From Sistotremastrum niveocremeum HHB9708 (Eukaryota; Basidiomycota; Agaricomycetes; Sistotremastrales; Sistotremastraceae), in the NCBI GenBank assembly GCA_001630475.1, contig KV419402.1, positions 184,333-248,332 on the forward strand: a DNA stretch of 64,000 bases, read 5' to 3'. This document shows, piece by piece, positions 24,219 through 35,958 of this stretch. How positions within the stretch are numbered: position 1 is the first letter of the stretch; each line of letters opens with the position of its first letter. The notes beneath the pieces were generated by a model. The model had not been told where the DNA came from. It made no database searches and saw nothing but the letters and a program-made list of their open reading frames with translations. The translations under genes were made by a program, and so were the position numbers.

Positions 24219-27200
24219 ATGACCGCCATCGTCAACATGTCCCCGCCGCACCCTTTCTTCACCCACCTCGTCGCCATCTTGTCGTGTTACGAGCTCGGCC
24301 CCTCGTCGACCCCGGTCCCCAAATATAATGGTCCACATGACTGGCAGACAGAAGCCATCGAAAGATCACTCGCGAGCATCGCAAAGAGGATGTATTCAGC
24401 CGAAGACGAGCTGGCGTCGTGGAGACATCCCGAACGACGGAAAAAGCGCAGAAATTCAGACGAGACAGAGACAGAGACGTCGTCGTCGTCGTCTACACCG
24501 AGGACCGAATCAGAGGACTGTTATCCACCTACACCCACTCTGATAAACGGCATAAACGGCAATGGTAATGCCAATCCCTCCCATCCTGTGTCTCCTAAAA
24601 AAGGAGTCAACGGCTCACTCAAACGTTCTCTCGTAGTCGCGCCCATGTCAATCGATCTCGACGGTCTCAAAAATTTACCTCCTCTTCCTCCTCATCGTAC
24701 CGACTCTGGGACACTCTCTGCACCCCCTACATCGCACGCAGACCATCTCTGTCCAGTCTGTGGTCGTGCACTTCCCTCTTCCATCGAACGGCTCGGCATG
24801 ATCAATCAGTCGCCTAATGGTTCACCCTTGGTCGTTCCACCCGGTCCATTAGCTGCTGCTGCTTTCGAGAGTGGCATGAGTGCAGTGGAAGAACTTCGAT
24901 TGCTCAAAGCCCAAGTCCAAGATGTCGCTCGCGTCTGTAACGTTCGTACCCTCCTTCTAATCCCTTATCTCCGCGTGCGCCCACATCGAAAATCCCATCA
25001 CACTCAAATATGTTCCGATAACTGACATTTTTCGTTTGACGAACAGGCCGTAGCAGCAGGTGATCTATCTCAGAAGATCACAGTCCCCGTCCAAGGCGTC
25101 GTCATGGTCCAGCTCAAAGACGTCATCAACGCAATGGTCGACAAACTCGGTCAATTCGCTCGAGAAGTCACACGCGTCTCTCTCGAAGTCGGTACAGAAG
25201 GCAAATTGGGCGCCCAAGCCCAAGTCTACGGCGTCGAAGGCACCTGGGCCGAGTTGACATCCGAAGTGAACAAATTGGCTGAGAACCTCACTATCCAAGT
25301 TCGGTCGATCGCAATGGTCACTAAAGCCGTCGCACGGGGCGATCTATCGCAGAAGATCGACGTGGAAGCTCGAGGCGAGATCCTGGAATTGAAGAATACA
25401 GTCAACGGAATGGTCGTTCGTCTCCGTGCCCTCGCAGCAGAAGTCACCCGCGTAACCGAAGAAGTCGGTTCACACGGAATCCTAGGCGGCGAAGCTATCG
25501 TCCCAGACGTCGAAGGAGTCTGGTATCAACTAACAGTAAACGTCAACAAGATGTGTCAAAATCTCACCAATCAAGTGCGGAGTATCGCATCCGTAACGAC
25601 AGCAGTGGCAATGGGTGATCTGGGACAGAAGGTTGATATTGAGGTGGCGGGGGAGATTGCGACGTTGAAGGATACTGTTAATTCGATGGTGGATCAGTTG
25701 AGGACTTTTGCGAGTGAGGTGACGAGGGTTGCGCTTGAGGTGGGGACGCAGGGGATTTTGGGGGGACAGGCGCAGGTTGAGGGTGTTGAAGGTACATGGA
25801 AAGCATTGACTGAGAACGTTAACGTACGTCCCCCCCTTTCCTCCAAATTTATCAATATCTCATATTTATTCTATCTATGATCGCAGAAAATGGCCAGCAA
25901 TCTAACCAATCAAGTCCGCTCCATAGCCTCCGTCACAAAAGCCGTAGCAGCAGGCGACCTCTCCCAAAAAGTCGACGTGGACGTCCAAGGCGAGATGTTA
26001 GATCTTAAAGTGACTGTGAACAATATGGTCGATCAACTTTGGACGCTTGCGAATGAGGTGACGAGGGTTAGTTTGGAGGTGGGGACGGAGGGGATTTTAG
26101 GGGGGCAGGCTACTGTTGAGGGTGTTAAGGGGATGTGGAAAGTTTTGACTGATAATGTGCGTTTCATTCCTATTATCTGGGTATTGGGTATTAACCGCGT
26201 TGTGTAGGTCAATACTATGGCAAGTGATTCTCGATGTTGGGAGATCGTAATGCTAACGTGAGGCTTAGGCTGAGAATTTGACGAATCAAGTCCGCTCGAT
26301 AGCAGACGTCACCAAAGCCGTAGCCAACGGCGATCTAACCAAGATGATAGAAGCCGAAGCACGGGGTGAGATACGCGAACTCAAGGTACGTGCTCCTTCT
26401 CTTCCTCTCTATATCTCAATTACAGAGCGCTGATTGGCGGTGTAGGAAACGGTCAATAATATGACGGCGAGTTTGAGTATCTTTGCTGATGAAGTTACGA
26501 GGTATGTGCACTTTTCTGGCGCAATTGGTCGTTTGGGAGTGGTGTTGATAGTGTTGTGTAGGTTGGCAAGGGAGGTGGGGACTGAAGGTCGATTGGGTGG
26601 ACAGGCGAATGTGAAGAATGTCGCTGGCACTTGGAAGGTACGCGACTCTAGTTTCAGCATATGATCGTAGCTGATGAGGAGCGAACTTTGTAGGATCTGA
26701 CCGAGAATGTCAACACGATGGCTAACAACGTACGTTGCTACCCTCGTCTATTTGGCCGCATCATACTTATCTTTTATGTAGTTGACGTTACAAGTACGAA
26801 CGATCGCGGTGGCTACTGTACGTCCTCCTCACCCTCCTTATCGTCCTCCCATAGCGCTCACGACTATCCCAGACCGCCGTCGCCCGAGGAGACCTAACAC
26901 AGAAAGTCACCGGTGTACCCGTATCAGGAGAGATCCTCGCTCTCGTAAACACCATCAACGACATGATCGACCAATTGGCCATCTTCGCTGCAGAAGTGAA
27001 AAAGGTCGCTCGGGAAGTGGGTACGGAGGGTAAATTGGGTGTACAGGCGAATGTGGGGAATGTTCAGGGCACCTGGCAAGAAATTACGTGAGCCTCCTTC
27101 CAAGTATCCCGCTGGAGGAGATTGCTTACGCGTATATTAGCATGTCGGTGAACACGATGGCAGGAAACTTGACGACCCAAGTACGAGGATTCGCACAGAT

Positions 27201-29410
27201 CTCCGCAGCTGCAATGGACGGCGATTTCACGCGATTCATCACTGTCGAAGCGAGCGGTGAAATGGACTCGTTGAAGACTCAGATCAATCAGATGGTGTAT
27301 AATTTGCGAGAGAGTATTCAGAAGAATACGGCTGCGAGGGAAGCTGCCGAACTTGCTAATAGGAGTAAGAGTGAGTTCTTGGCGAATATGTCTCATGAGA
27401 TTAGGTATGATATCTTTGTTGGATTTGGATTGGATTGGGAGGGATTTACTGATGATGGGGTAGGACGCCGATGAACGGTATTATTGGGATGACGGAGTTG
27501 ACGCTTGATAGCGATTTGAACCGATCGCAGCGAGAGAGCTTGTTGCTCGTGCACAGTTTGGCACGGTCGTTATTATTGATCATCGATGATATCTTGGATA
27601 TCTCAAAGAGTACGCCCCTTCATTCTTATGATTATATACCCCTCTGACGGTTATCTAGTCGAAGCCGGTCGCATGACGATGGAACAAGTATCATATTCGC
27701 TCCGTCATACTGTATTCGGTATCCTCAAGACGCTCGTCGTTCGTGCCTCCCAGAACAGTCTGGATCTCACATACGACGTCGACCCCGATATTCCGGATCA
27801 GCTTATCGGCGATTCTCTGCGCTTACGACAAGTTATCACCAATCTGGTCGGTAATGCGATCAAGTTCACGCCTTCGAGGTCGAAGCATGGCGGTCATGTC
27901 GCTATGAGTTGTAGGCTTGTTGCGTTGGATGATGAACTTTGCACGATTGAGTTCTGTGTGGCGGATACTGGTATTGGTATTGCTAAGGATAAGCTGAATA
28001 TGATCTTCGACACGTTCTGTCAAGCTGATGGATCAACGACTCGAGTCAGTCTCTTCGCTATCACCTGCGTACACCTTCATCTTGCTGACCCCTCAATTAG
28101 GAATACGGTGGCACTGGTCTCGGCTTATCGATATCAAAGCGCCTCGTCAACCTCATGAACGGTCAAATGTGGGTAGAGAGCGAAGTCGGCAAGGGCTCCC
28201 GCTTCTACTTCACCATCACCTCCCAACTCGGCCGTCTCTCCATCGAGCACGTCCATTCCAAACTACAGCCCTTCCAAGGCCGAACCATCCTCTTCGTCGA
28301 TACTCTCCGAGATCGGACAGGCGTTGCTCAAAGGATTGCTACGATCGGTCTTCGGCCGTATGTCGTGCATGATGTGGATGATGTGTCGGATAAGGATACT
28401 TGTCCTCATGTTGACACGATCTTGGTTGATTCGCTGAGCGTTGTAAGTACCGTCGTCCCTTTTAGACACGCTCAGCTTCTCATCCACCATCAGACTGAGC
28501 TCTTACGCGAATTCGAGCACCTCCGATACATCCCCATCGTCCTCCTCTCTCCCGTGAGTCATTTCTTGAATGGTTTGATCTCGTGCTGACTTTTCTCCGC
28601 CAGTCATTACCTCGACTGAACTGTGAGTACCAGGATAAAAATTCACGTGATGACGTCACTAATTTCGTTCGCAGTGAAATGGTGTCTCGACAACAGCATA
28701 ACCTCGCAAGTCAATCTCCCCTGTAGTGCCCAAGACCTCTCATCCGCCCTCATCGCCGCCCTCGAATCCAACGCCGTCGGACCAGTCTCGACGACAAATG
28801 ACGTATCATACCTCATCCTCCTCGCCGAAGATAATCACGTGAATCAGAAGCTCGCGCTGAAGATTCTGGAGAAGTACGGACACCGAGTGGAAGTTGCTGA
28901 GAACGGAGCGGTAGCAGTGGACAAGTATAAGAAAGCTATTGCTGAACGAACGCCGTTTGATATTGTCTTGGTATGCCTTGTCTTCTTTCGTTTGAAGGAT
29001 GATAAGGTTCTTACACTTATGAATGCAGATGGACGTGTCGATGCCTATTATGGGCGGTATGGAAGCTACGGAGTTGATTCGAGCGCATGAATTGGGATCG
29101 AATTTGGGCCGGACACCTATCATTGCTCTAACAGCACACGCTAGTACGTCCCTCCTTCGTTTTGATGGATGAAGATGCTTATGTGCTCTAGTGATCGGCG
29201 ACCGAGAAAGATGTTTAGAAGCGGGCATGGATGATCATATCACCAGTACGTCCCTCCCTCTCTTCATGACTGGATGGTAACTGATGGTGGTGCAATGTAG
29301 AACCTCTCCGACGAACAGACCTCCTCAATGCCATCCACAAATTGACCGATCCGAAGACACGCATACGGTATGGTATACCCGGATTCTCAAGATCGATGAT
29401 CAGAACGTAG
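24219..29410 (+). CDS. nik1: Group III hybrid histidine kinase with HAMP repeats (NIK1/Os-1/DIC1 type)
   Basis: A cytosolic osmosensing hybrid kinase of the group that controls the HOG MAP-kinase pathway and is the known target of dicarboximide and phenylpyrrole fungicides. The first exon (24219-24941) encodes a polar N-terminus. From 25047 come seven HAMP-type units, each with an A-V-A-x-G-D-L-x-Q-K-like start: [66 protein letters not shown] and a final [11 protein letters not shown]. The HisKA H-box is [19 protein letters not shown] (His conserved, split by an intron near 27,404). The ATPase domain has [24 protein letters not shown] and [12 protein letters not shown]. The receiver has [11 protein letters not shown], phospho-acceptor Asp in [17 protein letters not shown] and ITKPL. 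It ends GFSRSMIRT at 29410. The receiver is cut by three introns. Exons at 26208-26219, 26694-26729 and 26782-26817 are only 12, 36 and 36 bases. Confidence 0.92.
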
Positions 29411-29637
29411 TACTTGATCCATTGCTCGTTCATTCGTTCATTCGTTGATCCGAGTTCCACCGCATGACAGGAGATATACCTTACCCTCGTGTCGTTGATT
29501 CCCCTTCGTCTTTACTTTCCCCTACCTTTGCCTTACCTTTGCCTTCTTTATTTTCTTGATTTCGCTGCATATCATCATCTAGCTCGCAATCGTCAATGTT
29601 TCTCTTACCTCACGATCATACATCGCTCATTCCCTAT

Positions 29638-29660
29638 CGTCTCGTCTCGTCTCGTCTCGT
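29638..29660 (+). repeat. CTCGT microsatellite
   Basis: Four full copies of CTCGT plus a partial one lie about 230 bases after the histidine-kinase stop, in probable 3' untranslated or intergenic DNA. Confidence 0.85.
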
Positions 29661-30036
29661 CACGGTCTCCTATTCTCCTATTGTCCATTTCCGTATTCCT
29701 CTATTCTCGATCATGCCTCTTTTATGCACGTGTACACTGTATTACCTCCCAGTACCCAGTATCTACATTACATACAAACATACAACGTTGAGGCTGGTTC
29801 CTCGTAGATGGAAGCAAACAACACTATGCTCCGATATTGATGATGACGAACAAGAAAAGACAGACGGTTGGAGAGAGACGGCCGATGAAAATACTACTAT
29901 TATAGTAGGTGGATGCTACGTGAATGATTGAATTACATGAATAATGAATGAAGCATGGCAAGATTGGGGTATGGATGTAGCCATGAGGCGATCTATGACG
30001 ATCTATGCGATGCAGTATCCTGATGACTTCGAGCGC

Positions 30037-31760
30037 CTACTGATATTCCCAGCTGAAACAATCCTATAAACACGTAAGCATTCGTTATCGTATCAAAGAC
30101 ATAAGACAAGTTGCATACCACACAATCGTCCTCTGGTAAAGCCAGAGGCAACTCGCCCTTACTCCCCCCTTCGTCTTTATCCTTACCCGGATCCTTGCTA
30201 GGATCGGGATTGGGATCGGTACTATTATCCGTCCAAGTCCCCTTCTCCCACTCCTGCGAAAGCAATCTATCGATGATCGCCACTATTCCATGTGTACGTA
30301 CGTCGACTGACCAGCCGAGTTTAGTGACGGTGTCGAATACTGCTGAACGGCCCAGATGACATCTATACCTCAATCAGCATTCGGTTCACACTCTCGTGAA
30401 ATGGAGGACAGGGGGCAGGAGGAGAGAAATGGGGAATACGGGGAGAGGGGGAGGAAGGAGGACGTACCGCGATTCCATAGCGTACCCTCCGAGCCAACAG
30501 CTTGATAGGGGACCGGTGCATACGCCCATTGGTATGGGGTCGGCTGTATGATAGAAATGTGTTACGTGCTGCGTTGAAGGCTACGTTCATCGTTCATCAG
30601 TTTCTTTGTAATGATCCCGAGGGCCGGGGAGGAAGGACGTACGGGAGATGGAAGGTGCAGTCTACGAGCTGCCATTCGTTCGCCTGGGGCTTCGAATGTG
30701 ACTACGGGTGCACCGAATGTGACGCCTATTAATGAGGCTAGAGCGCCTCCTAGGGAATGTCCTGGAATACGGTATACATTAATAAATCGTGCCCATGAGA
30801 TAAGGGATGGAGACGTACCGATCACCCAGATATTAGCATGGGGATAGATATAAGTTAAGTTATTATACAAATTCTGCCATCCAATCAGCCACACCAACCA
30901 ATAAAGAAGCGAAAGAAGGACATACAATTCCAATCGGATAAAAAAGACTCTCCTCCGCCAACGCACCCTCCAAGCACGTCTGATCGCACGAATACCCTCC
31001 TCCTCTATAACAATCACACACTGTCGTCCACTGCCAGCTAATCCTCGCACAGCAACACGAGAATAATAAATTATCGTTCAATTTATCTTTCTTCGCCGTT
31101 GGACCACCGCCGCCGAATAGACCAGCCGACGTGCCCTTTATCGAAAGGATAACCGTCGAGTTATCGGTAGAGGCGAATACGTGGCCTCTGAATCCGTCGG
31201 CGTCAGGCTCCCACCCAAATCGCGTATGCTGCGCGTCCTAATTAGCTTTCTCTTCTCTGATGCCACATAAATGAAAGACAACGTACATTCCACCCATCCC
31301 CAATATTATACCACTCCTTATTCTTATCATCCTCCACATACGCATTATTCGTCATCTTCGCAAGCTCCAATACAGTCCCCCGATCCGTCACGTCCGGACC
31401 ATCCACATCCTCCTCTATCCACTCCAAAATCGCACTCTCCCCCAAATCCCTCGACCTCCTCCTAGCTCTCGCAAACTCTCTCAAATCCTTCGGCCGATGT
31501 CTCTTCGTAACACTCGTTCGCACAGGTAAAGACCACGTTAAATCAGATGAAGGCGATGAAGGCGCCAGGGGGGCGAACGATGACGTATGCACATCTTTGA
31601 ATATTATGCGCGAATTGTTTCCTGTCGCATGGAGGTGCCGGAGTTGAAATTGGAGGTGCGAGGATTTTGGAGTATTTAATGGATGTTGGGTGGGTGAGGA
31701 GTGGGTTCCGAGGCTTAGGAGGAGAATTGATAGGAACGACTGGAGGGAGGAGGGCAGCAT
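30037..31760 (-). CDS. atg15: Autophagic lipase ATG15
   Basis: A vacuolar class 3 lipase that breaks down autophagic-body and multivesicular-body membranes. Seven exons fit in phase on the minus strand: 31760-31287, 31237-30926, 30873-30819, 30761-30643, 30580-30468, 30362-30119 and 30063-30037 (1344 bases, 447 residues). The N-terminal [14 protein letters not shown] is a membrane anchor. The lipase elbow [13 protein letters not shown] holds the nucleophilic Ser. Characteristic ATG15 stretches are [46 protein letters not shown] and [10 protein letters not shown]. The C-terminus [12 protein letters not shown] is typical of the family and is carried by a last exon of 27 bases. The start at 31760 is chosen because the anchor follows at once; an in-frame ATG at 31823 would add 21 residues. 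The Q1 transcription unit ends about 130 bases upstream on the same strand. Confidence 0.93.
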
Positions 31761-31889
31761 GAGGTGGATTGGCGTGTTTGAGACTCCGATAGGAAGCCGC
31801 GTGTGCCAAACAGGGACAAGCAAACTCGTTGCCGGGGAGTGTTGACGAGAGTCGTTATGTGTGAAGGGTGGATTAATGTTCTCTTATAT

Positions 31890-32790
31890 GGCACCAAGAC
31901 GTCGAATCAAACAAATATTATTATCTTATCCAAGCTCTGAATATCCAAATAGTTAGGACCTTCGTCGGCATATCTTGCCTCCCCGACGAAGACACGACAC
32001 ATTCTCTCGCATATCTAGGCTTCGAGCATCGTGATTGCGTACTTAACTCGAAGGCAAGCGACAGACGCTTCTTATTCTAATGACGGAAATGACTGCGGAA
32101 CCAAGCTTGATCAGTTGACTTCAGCGATTTGAACTTGAGACAAAGGGATCGCTTCCGACTCGTGTTCCAAAGATCTGTTCATAGTCAGTATACGAAGATT
32201 CGACTGATACAGATACATACTTCAGGTGCCCTCGATCAGGTTCGAGCCCGTAAACTCGGTGGAACCCTGGCTGGCACAGACCAGAAATGATTGTCTGACG
32301 ATCAGAAAAGGGACGCCAAACATGAGAGACGCTGCACTTGCCTCGGTTTACTGTCCAACTCTGCAAGTCAAGTGACCCCATCTGTATGACAACCGATATC
32401 TAATCCACAGTGTTAGATACCGGAATATTCCATCCCTCAAAGAGATAACGAAAACACACCTTAAGCGTTGAACAAAGCCAGTACCGGGGTACGGATTCAG
32501 CGGCTAAGGGATACCCTTGAAATCGTCAGATTAAATTTATCATATATAACAAAGATCTCAAATTCGGACGTACATGTGAACGAATGAGCGTAAAGCACTG
32601 GGAATCATGATCGTACAGGAAGACGGGGAATGTTTAGTAGGCGGCGAGTAGCAGGGGCTCAAGACCAGGCGAGATAGGAGTAAATGTGGGCGAAATAGAT
32701 GAACAGCCAGTGACGAGCTCTAGATAGAGATAGATAAGAGAGAGATGGGGAAAAGTCGACCGACCATTCGCTCTTTATATACTCCCCCAA
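31890..32790 (-). other. Q1 transcription unit (spliced, coding capacity uncertain)
   Basis: The TATA box TATATAAAG reads leftward at 32,782-32,774, followed by a leader with CCCCATCTCTCTCTTATCTA. A first short exon ends at a GTACGT donor near 32,575. An intron ending TTTCAAG near 32,520 precedes an exon whose best frame reads YPLAAESVPRYWLCSTLK, then a GTGTGT donor near 32,461. The same exon in Q3 reads YSSASLSLLHHWLCSIDK and in Q2 YSHANNSVALHWLRSMAL, so a W-L-C/R-S block is shared. The downstream frame 32,381-32,121 (SLDLQSWTVNRGKCSV) is open for 86 codons. The end motif TTGGATAAGATAATAAT is at about 31,940-31,920. No family is recognised. Q1 is the copy next to ATG15. Confidence 0.5.
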
Positions 32791-33061
32791 GGGAGAAGCA
32801 TTCGGGAAGACCGGAGAGGACGAGAAGACACGGGGGCGGGATCGACTCTATTCTCGGAACGGAGGTCTTGGCGTCGAAGACCCGGAGTACGATCTGAGAT
32901 GGGGGCTCGACAGAACGGAAGGACGCGGAAGCAAGTGCGAATGTGTGTCAAGAAAGCCCTTCCGAAGATCTCGCATCGAGCAACTTCGAAGATCTGACAA
33001 GCTGTCAATCGACCTGTCAATCGATCAGTTTCAGCGTCTTCGTGATCCCGCGATCCCCTTG

Positions 33062-34025
33062 TTAGTATCTTCCGACCAAGTCACTCACGCCCGATAGTTT
33101 CGAGTTCACCGGGCCGTATTGATACTCATCCACCGACGGCACATTTCGAACAAAAACTCTCGTATTTTGTATCCAATAATAACATACATAGACTCGAGAT
33201 CGAAAATCTCCGCAACGCTCCACATGAGAAGAATAGTACCGCACTGGTTTCCCGACTTGTACGCACTGTCATCAGCGACACCCCACACAACCCTCCGTTC
33301 CACATAGTCTTGCATCATGCTGACGAGAAGTCGTAATCGAGCTGTAGCGGCCTCGGCAATCCAAGCCAGAAAGAAATTGCTTCGGTGATGGATTGCTATG
33401 GTCTACGAGATAGTCGTTAATGATGGCATGTGAATGAACATAGCATATATGGACTTACGCCATTTCATTCCTGCAAAAACATTTTCGGTCGAAGATTGCA
33501 GACCCAGACCTCGGATGTGGTTGCACATGATTGACCTGGAGATGTATCAATATAAGACGAAAAAATTCAATATGATCAACGTACACCGATGATGACTAGA
33601 GCTTTGCTGGGAATGCAACAGCGCCACCAATGAGGACCCAATCCTGAATAAATCAGAAATATTAGTGAGATTTGTGGCGTACGAAGTGAGATAGAATTAC
33701 TTACGCCACATTACGCAGCCAGCTCTACACCCAAACAGACCAATTGAGCAGAGGTGCTACAACGCACGGTTATCACGACAAGTTCAGCTCTGATCGGAAG
33801 ACGAGACATTACCCAGAGCTACTATGAGACGCCGGATCCAACGCTCTTCAACCCTCGCTACCAATAAGCTACATAGTGAATGGCGAGTTTGGTTGGGGTG
33901 TGAGATGGCTTTTCGTAGGACCGCGCGAAGACAAGGAACAAATAAGGCAAAGATATTCAAGAAGGCAGACGTAGATGGGGGAGAGATGAGGATTTCTTGT
34001 TCAGATGGCCTGTATTTATACTCCA
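33062..34025 (-). CDS. P1 gene of the array, best-preserved last exon (protein of unknown family)
   Basis: A TATA box (GGAGTATAAATAC) lies at 34,024-34,012, then the leader CCCCCATCTACGTCTGCCTT. Four introns are suggested: donors GTAAGT near 33,703, GTGTAC near 33,580, GTAAGTCCATATATG at 33,458, and a less certain one near 33,810. The long last exon runs from about 33,405 to a stop near 33,107. It is open and reads NFFLAWIAEAATARLRLLVS, then QDYVERRVVWG, then LESMYVIIGYKIREFLFEMC, with amphipathic or membrane-like helices. P3 retains a clear relative of this end (FESMYVLIGYYIQNFLFQ), which supports coding. Upstream exons have competing frames and one in-frame stop in the third exon, so a complete protein cannot be assembled with confidence. 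No known domain is visible. Expression, if any, would start divergently from R1. Confidence 0.45.
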
Positions 34026-34440
34026 GCTTCCCGCGCTTCACGATCTGTCCAATCAGTTCTCGGGAGGAAAAGCTTGGCGTATCGATTGACAACTCCACGA
34101 TCGTCACCTTGATCGATGACAGGAAGACTTCGGAAGAAGCTGAGTATCTTGTGATCAAGAGGCTTTCCGTAAACAGTGAGCGCGGAGAAGTTCTCGAGTC
34201 CCGGGAGGATCGGCGGTTCAAGACGAAGAAGGATAGCTTGATCGTCGAGTGATCGATCGACGGAGGATCCGAAAAGATTTTCAGCAGTGGAGAGATCGAG
34301 ATATATTTAGACCTTTAGGGAACAGAAACGAATGCAATCAACTTCCCGATTGTTTCTGGCGCTCGAGCGTCATCCGAGTCATTGGCGCCCAAGTCCATGG
34401 ATTGCAGCGAGCCGATAAAATCGATAAAACCGGCGCGATA
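34025..34440. promoter_or_regulatory. Shared upstream region between P1 and R1
   Basis: About 400 bases between the P1 TATA box and R1 keep blocks seen in other units: AAAAGCTTGGCGTATCGATT then GACAACTCCACGATCGT (34,068-34,105) and the palindromic run CGATCGATCGACGG (about 34,250-34,264). Equivalent blocks occur near 41.28 and 41.45, 46.74 and 46.93, 50.78 and 50.96, and 54.61 and 54.80 kb. They look like binding sites of a bidirectional promoter; no factor is assigned. Confidence 0.45.
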
Positions 34441-34449
34441 ACAGAATTA

Positions 34450-34809
34450 TCTCTCTATATTTAGGGACGACGAGTCGTCAATTTCAGCGAGTCATAGAAG
34501 ATCGCAAAGAGTGGAACAATCGAGCAAAGAGTTGCACCAAACACGACCATCGCATGTACTGTAAATCGTCTGAAATAATCTTCTTCAAACTCCGCCACAT
34601 CCTCGTCGTCGACGCTGTTCCTTGCGCTGTTCTCAAAGCTCTGTCATGTCTTTGCCTCCTCGTCGCGTCGTGTAGGCAGTCGCAGCCTCAGCGTTGTTTT
34701 CCGACGTCTTGAAGCCTTTCAATGGCCTCTGTTGAGAGTAAGACGCGTTTATAGACATCTGAATCGTGGCTTGTGCTTACCTCAGTTCTAGGTAGCTTCG
34801 CCCTTACAA
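34450..34809 (+). pseudogene. R1, interrupted by a TIR element
   Basis: The plus-strand exon reads EDRKEWNNRAKSCTKHD at about 34,490-34,550, which aligns with R5 EYRKELKNGQEVSTKHD. After KHD the frame shifts relative to R5 and the conserved TPPHPR segment is lost. A donor GTAAGACGCGT at about 34,751 and acceptor TTCTAG near 34,791 match those of R3 and R5. The next exon (TAGCTTCGCCCTT) is cut after about 15 bases by the transposon at 34810. The copy looks inactive. Confidence 0.45.
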
Positions 34810-35958
34810 CATCAGGAAACGCGCAAAATTGCCATCACGCGTGGACGGGTTTGGACGGGTTTGGACGTATTTGAGCCCGCCAAGCGAGGGACTTAGCCAT
34901 TTTTCGCGACGCGTCTTGCTCTTTCTCCTCATAGCGCTGGTTTCCAGACCCGTGACTGGGTGTGACATGTTCGTCTTCAACCGCCACGTCAGTCTTGCAC
35001 CAGTTGCGCTCACTCAACATTACTCAACTCTCAAACCCTCAAGGCCGCTGTCAACGCCAGCCCTCGAGAGCGCGTCAATGATATGTGATTTTGCTCTCAG
35101 GCTCACTAGTACTCTCAACCCAGTCCCCCCATTTGCCTTCGATTTATCATCATCTCTTTGTTCAGTCCCTTAATTGTCGATCCATGGCAAATGGGTCAGC
35201 CGTATGCCATCCTCGTTTGTATTCTGTGATTGTCGTATTGACATAGTGTATCTTGTTTTCGTAGCTCAACTGAAGCTGTCCGCAAAGTTGTGGTAAGTCA
35301 TGTTTAATTTTGACTTGTTCTCCAAGTTCACTCGCTACTCGCAGGCAATCCTCCAGTTTTGAAGCACGCTAATCTTGAAAACTAGGTTGCAAGATCAGTA
35401 GCGATGTCGACACGAGGTTGAGCCCCATTTACTGTAAGTCAGGCAATGTTTCTAGTCTCCATATCATGTTCTGATATGATTGCGCAGGATTGTCTCGCAA
35501 AACATTGTCCGCATCTGTCTAGAACGTAGATCTCCTCATTAGGATGAACATTCATTTTTCCGTCAACACGCAAGGGAACAGACGAGGGATGAAAGTGAGT
35601 TTCTTCTTGAAATATGTTCTTCTGTGTTTCTGTATAGTAAGTCATTGGCAAATGGTAGTACGAGCTGGGTTTATAGCCACTCTACTGTAGTTTTGTTTAG
35701 TTGATTGTATCAGTGTTGTATTCCAAGATGTCAATATATATGTATTGGTTTTATTCTATGATTTTCCGATTATATGTCTGAGTGCGATCCTGGATGAACG
35801 AGCCTGATCTAGGCTGCTAGACCGATTCACAGAGCCTGTCACGCTCTCTCCGTGGTCGAGCGTGATTCTGACTACCCCCTCCATCGAGCGTGGATGGCCT
35901 CGATTGCGCTTGAGCGGCCGTGATTGACCTCGATCGGCGTTTTGCGGGTTTCCTGATG
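34810..35958. mobile_element. Non-autonomous TIR DNA transposon, copy 1
   Basis: The left end CATCAGGAAACGCGCAAAAT and the right end, read in reverse complement as CATCAGGAAACCCGCAAAAC, form an inverted repeat of about 20 bases with few mismatches. The 1149-base interior has no transposase. It carries a doubled GGACGGGTTT near the left end. Copy 2 (41750-42896) is nearly collinear. A clear target-site duplication was not identified; AA flanks both sides of this copy. The superfamily is undetermined. Confidence 0.7.
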
